A program made the position numbers and the translations under genes. Below, piece after piece: positions 36,268 to 45,301 of a DNA stretch of 56,591 bases; position 1 is the stretch's first letter; the number at the start of each line of letters is the position of its first letter. Origin of the DNA: a bacterium TMED217 (GTDB taxonomy: Bacteria; Fidelibacterota; Marinisomatia; Marinisomatales; UBA1611); assembly GCA_002169695.1 (NCBI GenBank), contig NHJO01000026.1, positions 1 through 56,591 on the forward strand. Direction: 5' to 3'. Under the pieces are notes generated by a model. That model was not told the DNA's origin, did no database searches, and was given only the letters and a program-made list of their open reading frames with translations.

Positions 36268-37439
36268 TTTCTTCTTATCGCCATATAGGCAATATAAAAG
36301 GCGGAATTTTTTTAATAGGTATTTTATTAGTTATTGGCTTATTTAGTTATACTAGTCATTTATCATCTCAATTACGTGAAGATAATAGACAAATTGTAAA
36401 ATTATATGCGGAAATCATTGCGGCGACTGTAAAGGATGATTCTAATACAAATATTGATTTTGTTTTTGATAATATTATAAAAAAAGTAAAGTTTCCTATT
36501 ATTCAGTCTGATCGTAATAAGGTTCCTCAGTTATGGACAAATCTTCCAACTGATATTAGTTCAATGAGTGATCGGCGTACTCTTTTAGTGTCAATGGACA
36601 AGATTAATAATCCTATACCGTTAATATTTAATGATAAAGTTAGTGGGCCTATTACTTTTGGGTATTTACATTATGGTGACTCAAAACTTATTCAAAAAAT
36701 TCAAATATGGACTTATATAGAGCTTTTGTCGATTGGTATTTTCGTACTTTTTGGTTTTTTTGGGTTTTCATTTATTCGCAATAGTGAAAAACAGCATATA
36801 TGGATTGGCTTATCTAGAGAGACAGCTCACCAGTTGGGCACACCAGTATCTGCTTTATTAGGTTGGTTAGATCTTTTAAAAAATGATAATGCTATTGTGA
36901 AAAAAATCATACCAGAACTTGAGTCAGATATTGAAAGGCTTCAGCAGGTTAGTAGAAGATTTAGTAAGATGGGTTCTAATCCTGAAATTGAATATTTTGA
37001 TCTTTCAAAAAGAGTTGAAGATGTTTTAAACTATCTAAATCGCAGGATACCAACTCTTGGGAAAAAAGTAGAATTGATTAATGATATAGAAAAAAATATT
37101 TCAATTAAGGCAAATGGAACACTGATTTCATGGGCTATTGAAAATTTAATTAGAAATAGTATTGATTCTATTACGAATGATTCTGGATTAATTCGTATAA
37201 GTATGAATCAAGGTTATAATAATGTTAAAATAAGAATATCAGATAATGGGTGTGGCGTGCCTAAAAAAGATTGGAAAAATATTTTTAGACCGGGATTTAG
37301 CACAAAAAAATCTGGGTGGGGACTGGGGCTATCATTATGCCAGCGAATAATCAATGAAGTACATAAAGGGAGCATATATATATTAGAATCCAATAAAGGT
37401 GCTGGGACTGTTTTTGAAATTAATATTCCATCTTTATAA
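36264..37439 (+). CDS. Sensor histidine kinase (orphan)
   Basis: The 391-residue protein has membrane helices at about 14-34 and 150-172, a periplasmic sensor of about 115 residues between, and a cytoplasmic HisKA domain with phosphoacceptor H189 (SRETAHQLGTPVSALLGWL). A HATPase_c domain follows with IENLIRNSIDS (N box), ISDNGCGVPKKD (G1) and GWGLGLSLCQRII (G2). All kinase boxes are intact. It overlaps the YfhO gene by 4 nt, but no response regulator is next to it. The only receiver protein in the window is the PorX-like one at 7502. Confidence 0.93.
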   Translation: MISSYRHIGNIKGGIFLIGILLVIGLFSYTSHLSSQLREDNRQIVKLYAEIIAATVKDDSNTNIDFVFDNIIKKVKFPIIQSDRNKVPQLWTNLPTDISSMSDRRTLLVSMDKINNPIPLIFNDKVSGPITFGYLHYGDSKLIQKIQIWTYIELLSIGIFVLFGFFGFSFIRNSEKQHIWIGLSRETAHQLGTPVSALLGWLDLLKNDNAIVKKIIPELESDIERLQQVSRRFSKMGSNPEIEYFDLSKRVEDVLNYLNRRIPTLGKKVELINDIEKNISIKANGTLISWAIENLIRNSIDSITNDSGLIRISMNQGYNNVKIRISDNGCGVPKKDWKNIFRPGFSTKKSGWGLGLSLCQRIINEVHKGSIYILESNKGAGTVFEINIPSL

Positions 37440-37509
37440 AAAACTTTTATTCTTATATTCAATTTTATTCTTTTACTAGTAAATTATATTCTAAAATAAT
37501 AGAATTATA

Positions 37510-37833
37510 ATGGATTTTCTTTTCGCACAATCACAACCAGTACAAAGTAGTGGAATTTTAAGCTTCTTACCATTTTTATTAATAATGGTAATATTGTATT
37601 TCTTTATGTTAAGGCCGCAGGCTAAAAAACAAAAAGAAAAACAAGCGATGATTAGTAATCTTAATAAAGGTGATAAAGTTATTACTATGGGGGGTATTAT
37701 TGGTACAGTAAGTGGTTTTAAGGAAAAGGGTAAAATTATAACTTTAAAAGTTGATAATAACACTACATTAACTTTTAATAGGTCTGCAATAGCAGGATTA
37801 TCTGGAAAGATTAGCGATGAGGATTTAGGGTAA
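37510..37833 (+). CDS. yajC: Preprotein translocase accessory subunit YajC
   Basis: The 107-residue protein has a membrane helix (about 14-35, FLPFLLIMVILYFFMLRPQ) with the RPQAKKQKE following basic segment, then the small C-terminal domain with GDKVITMGGIIGTVSGF. YajC binds SecDF-YidC. It overlaps def by 1 nt (TAATG). The 70-nt gap upstream of it is AT-rich and contains a weak ATTCT/AGAAT inverted pair around 37487-37505 but no clear promoter. Confidence 0.95.
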   Translation: MDFLFAQSQPVQSSGILSFLPFLLIMVILYFFMLRPQAKKQKEKQAMISNLNKGDKVITMGGIIGTVSGFKEKGKIITLKVDNNTTLTFNRSAIAGLSGKISDEDLG

Positions 37834-38381
37834 TGTCTGTTATCGAAGTAGTACATTATGGGAACCCAATTCTTAAAAAAAAATGTAAGACTGTTATAGA
37901 TTTCTCAGAACTATCAAATTTTATTGAGAATATGTTTGATACAATGTATGAAGAAGAAGGTATTGGCCTTGCCGCAAATCAGGTAGGTGTTGATATGAAT
38001 CTTTTTGTGATAGATATTTCTCATACTGATGATAATGAATCGCCTAGAGTTTTTATTAATGGTCAGATTATATCGTATGAAGGCGAATGTATTTTTTCTG
38101 AAGGATGTTTATCAATCCCTAAGGTTTCCTTAGATGTGACTAGACCAGAAAAAATTATTTTTAAATATCAAGATATATATGAAAAATGGCATGAAGAGGA
38201 ATTTGAAGGACTGTTAGCGCGTGCTATTCAGCATGAAATGGATCATCTCAATGGTGTCTTAATTATTGATTTAGTTAGTGAGATGCAAAGAGCAAGTGTT
38301 AGTCAGGAAGTAAAAAAAATAAAGAAAAATTCTGAGCTGAAATTAAAGCAACAATCAATTGCTAGAGGGTTTGTTCTTTAG
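37833..38381 (+). CDS. def: Peptide deformylase
   Basis: Def removes the N-formyl group from new proteins. The three metal-site motifs are intact: motif 1 GIGLAANQVG, motif 2 EGCLSIP (metal Cys), motif 3 QHEMDHLNG (two metal His and the catalytic Glu). The product has 182 residues and a Lys-rich C-terminal tail. It starts inside the yajC stop and precedes fmt, its functional opposite, a classical def-fmt pairing. Confidence 0.97.
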   Translation: MSVIEVVHYGNPILKKKCKTVIDFSELSNFIENMFDTMYEEEGIGLAANQVGVDMNLFVIDISHTDDNESPRVFINGQIISYEGECIFSEGCLSIPKVSLDVTRPEKIIFKYQDIYEKWHEEEFEGLLARAIQHEMDHLNGVLIIDLVSEMQRASVSQEVKKIKKNSELKLKQQSIARGFVL

Positions 38382-38404
38382 AATTATATTTACCTCAATA
38401 ATTT

Positions 38405-38417
38405 CACCAAAATGGTG
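38405..38417 (+). other. Short hairpin upstream of fmt
   Basis: CACCA-AAA-TGGTG is a 5-bp stem with a 3-nt loop in the 44-nt gap between def and fmt, ending 9 nt before the fmt ATG. There is no T tract, so it is not a good terminator. It may be a translational element or chance in AT-rich sequence. Confidence 0.2.
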
Positions 38418-38425
38418 TTGCTAAT

Positions 38426-39349
38426 ATGAAAATAGCATTTATGGGAAATCCTTCGTTCGCTTTACCTCCTCTTGCGGCGATTTCTAATAGTAGGCATGAA
38501 ATTAAAGCAGTTGTATCAAATCCTCCTAAACCAATGGGTAGGAAAAGAATTTTAAAGCATACAGAAGTTGGCAGTTTTGCTTTAGAAAATAAAATAGATT
38601 TAATAGAGCTAGATTCATTTAACGATGAAGTTTATAAAAAATTAATATCTATAGATGTTGATATATTTGTTGTCGTTGCCTTTCGTATTTTACCAGAAAA
38701 ATTTATTTCGATACCAAAATTTGGATCAATCAATCTACATGCTTCTATATTACCAAAATATAGAGGAGCAGCTCCAATCCAATGGGCTTTAATGAATGGT
38801 GAAAATACTACAGGTGTAAGTGTGTTTCAGATCGAAAAAAAAGTCGATACTGGAAAAATTATTATTCAGAATAAATTGAAGATTGAAAAAAATGATAATT
38901 TTGAAATAATCTCGGATAATTTGTCAAATATTGGTGCAAAGGCATTAATAAAATCTTTGAATCTTCTTGAAAAAGGTGATGTGGATTTTATTAAGCAAGA
39001 TAATTCTATTTTTACAAAAGCGCCTAAGATTTCAAAAGATATGCTATCTATTAGATGGGATTGGTCTGCAGAAAAAATAAACAATTGGATTCGTGGTTTA
39101 TCTCCTAGGCCAGGTATGACAACAAAATTACAGAATAAAAAAATCAAAATATTAAAAGCGAGTGTTGTAAATACTCATTCAGAAAATGAGCCTGGGAAAA
39201 TAAAAATTATTGAAAATAAAAAACTTCAAGTTTACACTGGGAAGGGATTGATTTCTATTTTAGAGATTCAACAAGAAGGTAAGAAGTCTTTACCAATTGA
39301 ACAGTTTTTGAGAGGAATAAATATAGTTGAAAGTGACTTATTTTATTAA
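38426..39349 (+). CDS. fmt: Methionyl-tRNA formyltransferase
   Basis: Fmt formylates initiator Met-tRNA using 10-formyl-THF. The 307-residue protein has the N-terminal IAFMGNPSFALPPL start, the SINLHASILPKYRGAAPIQW catalytic segment (Asn, His) and a C-terminal oligonucleotide-binding domain starting about 205 with WSAEKINNWIRGLSPRPG. It precedes rsmB with a 1-nt overlap. This def-fmt-rsmB order is conserved in many bacteria. Confidence 0.96.
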   Translation: MKIAFMGNPSFALPPLAAISNSRHEIKAVVSNPPKPMGRKRILKHTEVGSFALENKIDLIELDSFNDEVYKKLISIDVDIFVVVAFRILPEKFISIPKFGSINLHASILPKYRGAAPIQWALMNGENTTGVSVFQIEKKVDTGKIIIQNKLKIEKNDNFEIISDNLSNIGAKALIKSLNLLEKGDVDFIKQDNSIFTKAPKISKDMLSIRWDWSAEKINNWIRGLSPRPGMTTKLQNKKIKILKASVVNTHSENEPGKIKIIENKKLQVYTGKGLISILEIQQEGKKSLPIEQFLRGINIVESDLFY

Positions 39350-40671
39350 TGGTATCATCTCGTAAAATGGCTACAAAGATTTTAAATAGTTTTGATACTA
39401 ATAATGAAAAATTATCATTAATTATAGAACGTAATTTTAAAAACAATCATCTTCCTTCATCTGAAATAAAAAGAAGTAGGGTTATAATTAATGAAGTAAT
39501 TAGACGTCGTGGAATACTTGATTATATTATTGAAAAATGTTCAAGGAAAAGAATTAATCAAATACAGCCTAAGCTTAGGAATATTTTAAGAATAGGCTGT
39601 TATGAATTACTATTTGACAATTTTATTCCAGATTTTGCCTCTATTCATTCTATAGTGGATCTCAGTAAGAAAGTTATTAATAAAAAAACTGGCGCTATGG
39701 TTAATGCTGTAATGAGGAATATACAACGTCAACATAAAAATAACCCCAAATGGGTTGACTCAATAATAAAAAAAAAGGTTCACTTAGGTTATCCGGAATG
39801 GTTAGTCAAAAAATGGACAAAACAGTTTGGTAAGTTAAAAACTGATAGATTATGTTCAAATTTTTTGAATAAAACTTCTATGTTTATAAGATTAGATGAA
39901 AATCAATTAGAAATAAATGATGTCATTAATATTTTAAACGAATCTAATATTGAATTAAAACAGCATAATGAATTAAAGAATTTTTTAGAGGTTATCAAAG
40001 GTCAGGATAAGATTATAGATAATGAATTATTTAAATCAGGTATCTTATCTATACAAGATCCTGCTTCTGGTGCGGTTGTTTCTTTGGTAGATCCACAAAT
40101 AGGAGATACTATATTAGACGTATGTGCGGCTCCTGGGACGAAATCATTATTAATGTCTCAAAAAGTTGGTCCAAATGGAAAAATTTTTGCTTCTGATAAA
40201 AATATAAAGCGAGTAGAAAAAGGGATAAATGATGTTAATAGGCATAAAAAAGATAATATATCATGGTCCATTTTAGATGCTACGAAAGATGAATTCCCCA
40301 TATGTAAAAAAATTCTTATTGATGCTCCTTGTACAGGGACGGGTGTTATAGGAAGAAGGCCTGATATAAAGTGGCGAATTAATAAAAAAGATATAAATAC
40401 TATGGCTAGATTGCAAGAGTCTATACTTGATCATATGTCTGATTTTTTAATGCCTGGGGGAAAAATAATATATTCAACCTGCTCGCTTGAGTTTGAAGAA
40501 AATACTGAAATTGTTAAAAAATTTCTTTTTAAACATCAAGATTTTACTATACTTCCATCTAATGCATTATTGCCTAGCTCTTGGGTAAATTCAGATGGTT
40601 TTTTAATGACAATGCCATATGAATCAAAAACTGATGCGCTTTTTGCTGCAATATTATTAAAAAAAAAATGA
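39349..40671 (+). CDS. rsmB: 16S rRNA m5C967 methyltransferase RsmB
   Basis: RsmB (Sun/Fmu) methylates C967 of 16S rRNA. The 440-residue protein has an N-terminal NusB-like helical domain (about 1-140) and a C-terminal SAM domain with DVCAAPGTKSL (motif I), DAPCTGTGVIGRRPDIKWR (motif IV with PC catalytic helper) and STCSLEFEENTEIV (motif VI with the nucleophile Cys). It starts within the fmt stop and overlaps the PASTA gene by 4 nt. Confidence 0.95.
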   Translation: MVSSRKMATKILNSFDTNNEKLSLIIERNFKNNHLPSSEIKRSRVIINEVIRRRGILDYIIEKCSRKRINQIQPKLRNILRIGCYELLFDNFIPDFASIHSIVDLSKKVINKKTGAMVNAVMRNIQRQHKNNPKWVDSIIKKKVHLGYPEWLVKKWTKQFGKLKTDRLCSNFLNKTSMFIRLDENQLEINDVINILNESNIELKQHNELKNFLEVIKGQDKIIDNELFKSGILSIQDPASGAVVSLVDPQIGDTILDVCAAPGTKSLLMSQKVGPNGKIFASDKNIKRVEKGINDVNRHKKDNISWSILDATKDEFPICKKILIDAPCTGTGVIGRRPDIKWRINKKDINTMARLQESILDHMSDFLMPGGKIIYSTCSLEFEENTEIVKKFLFKHQDFTILPSNALLPSSWVNSDGFLMTMPYESKTDALFAAILLKKK

Positions 40672-41423
40672 GAATAAATTTTAAATTTTATTTTTTAAGT
40701 CTAAGTATTCTTATCGCTTTTAGTGTTTTTATTACAGACATTATTATAATGCCTATATATGTAAGACATGGTGAAGGAAGTTATATGGTCAATATAAAAG
40801 GTAAGACTATTGATTATGCAATCGATATATTATCGTCTGAGGGTCATAAAGGGATTATCTCAGATACGCTTTTTTCATCATCTTTTAAGTCTGGAACTGT
40901 AATAGATCAATATCCATCGCCTAATATGAGGGTTAAAGAAGGCCGAACTGTAAGACTAACAATAGCTCATCCAGAGAAAATGGTACTTGTTCCTGATTTA
41001 ATTGGAAGATCTGAGAGGAGTGCAGAGCTCGATATTAGGCAAGTTGGATTAGAGATTGATACAGTATATAAAGAATATAATTCAGATGTTCCTTTCGGGA
41101 ATGTTACGTGGCAGTATCCTAAAGGGGGGGATTTACTTAGTCGAGGGATGGGCATTCATTTAACAATAAGTTTAGGTGTTCCTCCAAATTTTTTTCAAGC
41201 ACCCAATGTATTTGGTTTGAGTAAAAAAAAGGCTATTAATGCACTTGAAAAATCAGGGTTTTCTCTTGGGAAAGTATTCTATAGACAAAATGAAGATTTG
41301 ATTCCATATACTGTTCTTGATCAATCTCTAAAACCTGGAACAGTATTGGAAAAGCCAACAGCAATAGACCTCACAATAAGCGTGCTTGATATGCAAGATA
41401 TATTCAATAATATTATAGATTAG
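40668..41423 (+). CDS. Stand-alone PASTA-domain membrane protein
   Basis: The 251-residue protein has one N-terminal membrane helix (about 9-28) and three PASTA modules (about 41-105, 107-170, 175-242). Examples of the signature are VPDLIGRSERSAELDIRQVG and APNVFGLSKKKAINALEKSG, each followed by a TVL or NVTW turn. PASTA domains bind peptidoglycan stem peptides or muropeptides and normally occur on Ser/Thr kinases or penicillin-binding proteins; here neither domain is present. It overlaps rsmB by 4 nt and the downstream kinase-like gene by 1 nt. Confidence 0.9.
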   Translation: MRINFKFYFLSLSILIAFSVFITDIIIMPIYVRHGEGSYMVNIKGKTIDYAIDILSSEGHKGIISDTLFSSSFKSGTVIDQYPSPNMRVKEGRTVRLTIAHPEKMVLVPDLIGRSERSAELDIRQVGLEIDTVYKEYNSDVPFGNVTWQYPKGGDLLSRGMGIHLTISLGVPPNFFQAPNVFGLSKKKAINALEKSGFSLGKVFYRQNEDLIPYTVLDQSLKPGTVLEKPTAIDLTISVLDMQDIFNNIID

Positions 41424-42016
41424 TGCAAAAAAATAAAACTAATGAGCTTTTTAGAAAAGCTATACACATTTCTAATATAATTATTCCTTTAGGGTATCTT
41501 TACATATTTCAAGAGAAAATTGAAATGTTAATGATTTTATCATTTTTTTTGATAATATGTTTTTTTATTGAAATAGCTAGAAGAAAAAACAATAAAGCTC
41601 TAAGTTTTTTTAATCAATATTTTAGTTTTATGATGAGAGAAAATGAAAAACAAGGAGCCTTAACAGGCGCGACATGGGTTTTTGTTGGGGCATTATTCAC
41701 TGTTTTATTAATACCTGCCCCATTTAGTATACTTTCGTTATTATTTTTATCAGTAGGAGATACATTTGCTGCAATTATTGGGATGCAATTTCCTTATTTA
41801 AAGTTAGGGGAAAAAACTTTATCTGGTTCAATAGCAGGCTTTATTGCATGTATTGTATCAGGATTAATTATTGATATTCACATAAGTCATGATGTCTTAA
41901 TTTTTGGAGCTTTTATGGCAATGTTTATAGAAATAATGCCTTTATCATTTGATGATAATGTGACGATACCAGTTTTTTCTGGTTTTTCAATGTATTTTTA
42001 TAATATAGTAGTATGA
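41423..42016 (+). CDS. Polyprenol/diacylglycerol kinase-like membrane protein (CTP-transferase family)
   Basis: The 197-residue membrane protein starts with LFRKAIHISN, the opening of dolichol kinase/SEC59 and phytol kinase relatives, and has about six helices with the conserved SVGDTFAAIIG and KTLSGSIAG motifs used by CDP-transferase-like kinases. It is likely a CTP- or ATP-dependent lipid-alcohol kinase. GTG at 41423, inside the rsmB-side TAG, is the start (TAGTG). It overlaps the BatA-like gene by 4 nt. Substrate is not clear; polyprenol or diacylglycerol are candidates. Confidence 0.8.
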   Translation: MQKNKTNELFRKAIHISNIIIPLGYLYIFQEKIEMLMILSFFLIICFFIEIARRKNNKALSFFNQYFSFMMRENEKQGALTGATWVFVGALFTVLLIPAPFSILSLLFLSVGDTFAAIIGMQFPYLKLGEKTLSGSIAGFIACIVSGLIIDIHISHDVLIFGAFMAMFIEIMPLSFDDNVTIPVFSGFSMYFYNIVV

Positions 42017-44058
42017 CATTTTTATATCCATCTTCTCTGTTTTTATTGTTTGCTATAGCTATACCAATAGCAATTCATTTATTGAATCGTTTTAATGTAA
42101 AAAATGTTGAATTTAGTACAATTCGTTTTCTTAAAAGTTTAGAAAATAATGCAATAAAAAAAATAAAATTTAAAAAATTCATTCTTCTTTTATTAAGGTT
42201 AGGAATTATAACATCTCTGGTGCTTATGCTTGCAAGGCCTGTAACAAAAGGTTTTATGCCAGGTTGGATATCAGCTGAATTAGAATCCAGATTGTTATTG
42301 GTGATAGACAATTCTTCAAGTATGAGTGGTAAAGTTAATACACAGACATTACTTGATATTGTGAAAAAGACAGCAAAAGATTTGTCTCAAATATTCAGCG
42401 AAAACACTACCGTTAATATTGTTCAAACTTGTCCACCAAAAATATTGTATTCAGGGAAAGTTACTGATTCATCAATACCATTAATTATTGATCAAATAAA
42501 TCAAACTGTAAAATATGATAATATTTGGACATTAGTTGATTCTTTGACGAAAACGATTCAAGCAACTGAACCAATAAAAGAGTGCATCATTTTAAGTGAT
42601 TTTCAGAATAATACTTTTCCTGATAATCGGTTGTCTGATGATTGGAAGTTCTATCTTTTAAATGCAGGTAAAATTAATAATAATCTATCAATTAATAATT
42701 TAGAAGTGGTCAGTAGAATAAAAGTTCCAGACCAATTACTAAAACTGAAAACAAGTATAAAAAATAATGGTAACATAAAAATAACTAATTCACCCATTAA
42801 TCTTTTTTTTGATGAAAATCGTGTTGGTCAGGTAATCTCTGAATTTGATAAAGGTTCAAATAAAGAATTTGTTTTTCAAGCCTACCCTGATAAAAAGGGC
42901 GTACTGACTGGTAGTATTAAACTTCCTAATGATGATTATTTAATGGATAATATTTGGTATATGACTGTACCTATTTTAGATAAGATTAATTGTTTAATGA
43001 TTGGCAGTAGTGATGAAGAAATTGAGATGTTTAAATTAATTGTAGATGCGATTGATCCTGATAAGCAATTAATTGATTTTGATTCAAAAAAACTTCCTGT
43101 AGTTAATAGATTATTCGTTGATGAAATTGATATTTTAATTATTCATAATCCAGAAGCATTTACAGAATCTGCCTTTGATGAATTGGATATATATCTTCAA
43201 GAGGGCGGTGGATTGATTTGGTTCAGTGGAGGTATGGAGATTGACCCAGCTTATAATAAATATTTTTCTAATTTTAATTTCCCAAATGCTATGAATTTAA
43301 TAGAGTCTGAAAGTGGTTTATTTAATCTGAATTTACCAGATATAGAGGATCATTTTTTGTCTGATATAAGTGTACGAAAACTAAAAAATGAACTGCCTGA
43401 ATTTTATCGTTATATAAAACATTCATATAACAACAAACATAATGTTCATTTGGAATTAAATAATGGTGACCCGCTTCTTTTAGATTTTAATAGAGGTAAT
43501 GGTAAAATTTTTTATTTTACATCTCTTATGAATCTAACATGGAGTGATATACCGTTAAGAGGAATTATGGTTCCTCTTATATATAAACTTCTTATTTTAG
43601 GTGGAACAGATGAAATAAATACTGCTCCTGTTATTATCGGCGATGTTAAATGGATAACTTTAGGAAGAAATGAGGTAAGAAATCGATGGGAAGTTAAATC
43701 GCCATCTGGCGAAATGACGCTTGTTGTTCCAGATTTTAGTAAAGAAAGTTTAAAAATAATAAATACTAATGAATTGGGTATTTATGAGATATATCAAGAT
43801 GGAAATTATTACTCAGCATTTTCAACATATTTACATTCAAATGAAATCATCCATAAACAGGTAACAAAGAATGAAATATCAGCTGTACTATCAGATGAAA
43901 TGTATAGATGGATTAATTTAGATAATAATTTTAATAATGTATTTAATGAAACGAGACAAGGTAAGTCATTATGGAAAATATTTTTACTAATTGCTTTTGT
44001 TCTTTTTTTATTAGAAACATGGATTGGTCGACCTATTTTAAAAAACATTAAAAATTAG
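42013..44058 (+). CDS. BatA-like membrane protein with vWA and glutamine-amidotransferase-like regions
   Basis: The 681-residue protein starts with the FLYPSSLFLLFAIAIPIAIHLLNR aerotolerance-regulator N-terminal (BatA) region and two membrane helices. A von Willebrand A domain follows at about 90-250, with the metal motif VIDNSSSMSG (DxSxS). A C-terminal part (about 360-520) contains LIIHNPEAFTESAFDEL and GGGLIWFSGG, as in class I glutamine-amidotransferase-like domains that lack a catalytic Cys. One membrane helix sits near the C-terminus (about 655-675). Such proteins are common in FCB genomes; their role is unknown. It overlaps the upstream gene by 4 nt. Confidence 0.78.
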   Translation: MTFLYPSSLFLLFAIAIPIAIHLLNRFNVKNVEFSTIRFLKSLENNAIKKIKFKKFILLLLRLGIITSLVLMLARPVTKGFMPGWISAELESRLLLVIDNSSSMSGKVNTQTLLDIVKKTAKDLSQIFSENTTVNIVQTCPPKILYSGKVTDSSIPLIIDQINQTVKYDNIWTLVDSLTKTIQATEPIKECIILSDFQNNTFPDNRLSDDWKFYLLNAGKINNNLSINNLEVVSRIKVPDQLLKLKTSIKNNGNIKITNSPINLFFDENRVGQVISEFDKGSNKEFVFQAYPDKKGVLTGSIKLPNDDYLMDNIWYMTVPILDKINCLMIGSSDEEIEMFKLIVDAIDPDKQLIDFDSKKLPVVNRLFVDEIDILIIHNPEAFTESAFDELDIYLQEGGGLIWFSGGMEIDPAYNKYFSNFNFPNAMNLIESESGLFNLNLPDIEDHFLSDISVRKLKNELPEFYRYIKHSYNNKHNVHLELNNGDPLLLDFNRGNGKIFYFTSLMNLTWSDIPLRGIMVPLIYKLLILGGTDEINTAPVIIGDVKWITLGRNEVRNRWEVKSPSGEMTLVVPDFSKESLKIINTNELGIYEIYQDGNYYSAFSTYLHSNEIIHKQVTKNEISAVLSDEMYRWINLDNNFNNVFNETRQGKSLWKIFLLIAFVLFLLETWIGRPILKNIKN

Positions 44059-44068
44059 CCTCTAGACT

Positions 44069-45301
44069 TTGGATAAAGCGCTACTTGTAGGAATAATTCT
44101 TCCGAATCATAATAAAATAGATATAGAAAATCATCTTTCTGAGTTAAGCATGCTTGCTGAGACAGCGGGTGTGGAAGTTTTAGGAGAGATTACACAAAAT
44201 CTATCAAACATAAATCCAGCATTTTATGTTGGAAAAGGCAAAGCAAGTCAGGTCGTAGAAAAAGCTAAGGTTTTAGATGCAAATCTAATTATTTTTGATG
44301 AAGAGTTAAGTCCTGCTCAGATAAAAAATTATCATAAATTATCTAAAAATATTAAAGTATTAGATAGGAGTGCACTTATACTAGATATATTTAAAAAACA
44401 TGCAAAAACTAGAGAAGCAAAAACTCAAGTGGAATTAGCATTATGTCAGTATTTGTTACCTCGATTAACAAGGCAGTGGACACACTTAGAAAGACAAATG
44501 GGCGGTGTAGGAACAAGGGCCGGAATGGGAGAGACTCAGATTGAGATTGATAGGCGGTTGATTAGAGATAAAATATCTAAATTAAAATTAGACTTAAAAA
44601 AAATAGATTCAGAAAGAATAACTCAAAGTCAAAAGAGGGGAAACGAATTTAGAGTTGCGCTTGTAGGATATACTAATGCTGGTAAATCAACATTATTTAA
44701 TTCTTTAACTGGGAATGATGTTTATGTTCAAGACCAATTATTCGCAACACTTGATACAACAGTAAGAAAACTAAGACTTAATAAAATGCATCGAGTTCTT
44801 ATTAGTGACACTGTGGGCTTTATTAGAAAATTACCCCATAATCTGGTGGCTTCCTTTAGGAGTACTCTTAAAGAGTTATTAGAAGCAGATCTTATTCTTA
44901 TAGTTTTAGATGCAAGTTCTAGCCTTATTGATGAGCATCTTAATACAATTAAAAATGTATTATCTGATTTAAATGCTATCGATATACCAAAGAGTATTAT
45001 CATGAATAAAATTGACCAGATAGATAAAGAACAAGAATTAAAAAAAATAAGGTCTAAATTTCCTGGTGCTATTTTTATTTCAGCTTTACATCATTTAAAA
45101 TTAGATGATATTAAGTTTCATATTATAGATAAAATTGAAAGTGAATTTGAAACATTTGATATAACTATTCCGTATCATAAGGGGAAAACCATTTCACAAT
45201 TACAAAATAAAGTTGAAATAATAGAAAGCAATTATGGGGACACAGAAATTTCTCTTAAGATTAAAGGGAAGAAAGATATTATTGAAAAAATATTAAGATG
45301 A
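44069..45301 (+). CDS. hflX: GTPase HflX
   Basis: HflX is a ribosome-associated GTPase that splits stalled ribosomes. The 410-residue protein has the N-terminal nucleotide-binding region (AETAGVEVLGEITQ), the glycine-rich LERQMGGVGTRAGMGETQIE linker and the G domain with GYTNAGKST (G1, 200-208), DTVGFIRKLPHNLVASFRSTL (G3 and switch II) and NKID (G4). It starts at TTG 44069; there is no ATG before the conserved N-terminus, so the TTG is credible. It overlaps the acuI-type gene by 4 nt. Confidence 0.95.
   Translation: MDKALLVGIILPNHNKIDIENHLSELSMLAETAGVEVLGEITQNLSNINPAFYVGKGKASQVVEKAKVLDANLIIFDEELSPAQIKNYHKLSKNIKVLDRSALILDIFKKHAKTREAKTQVELALCQYLLPRLTRQWTHLERQMGGVGTRAGMGETQIEIDRRLIRDKISKLKLDLKKIDSERITQSQKRGNEFRVALVGYTNAGKSTLFNSLTGNDVYVQDQLFATLDTTVRKLRLNKMHRVLISDTVGFIRKLPHNLVASFRSTLKELLEADLILIVLDASSSLIDEHLNTIKNVLSDLNAIDIPKSIIMNKIDQIDKEQELKKIRSKFPGAIFISALHHLKLDDIKFHIIDKIESEFETFDITIPYHKGKTISQLQNKVEIIESNYGDTEISLKIKGKKDIIEKILR

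Noticed and set aside
37491-37856. A 121-codon minus-strand frame covering yajC
   Set aside because: It overlaps the whole of yajC and the start of def, both of which have clear family motifs; the antisense protein is low-complexity and hydrophobic.
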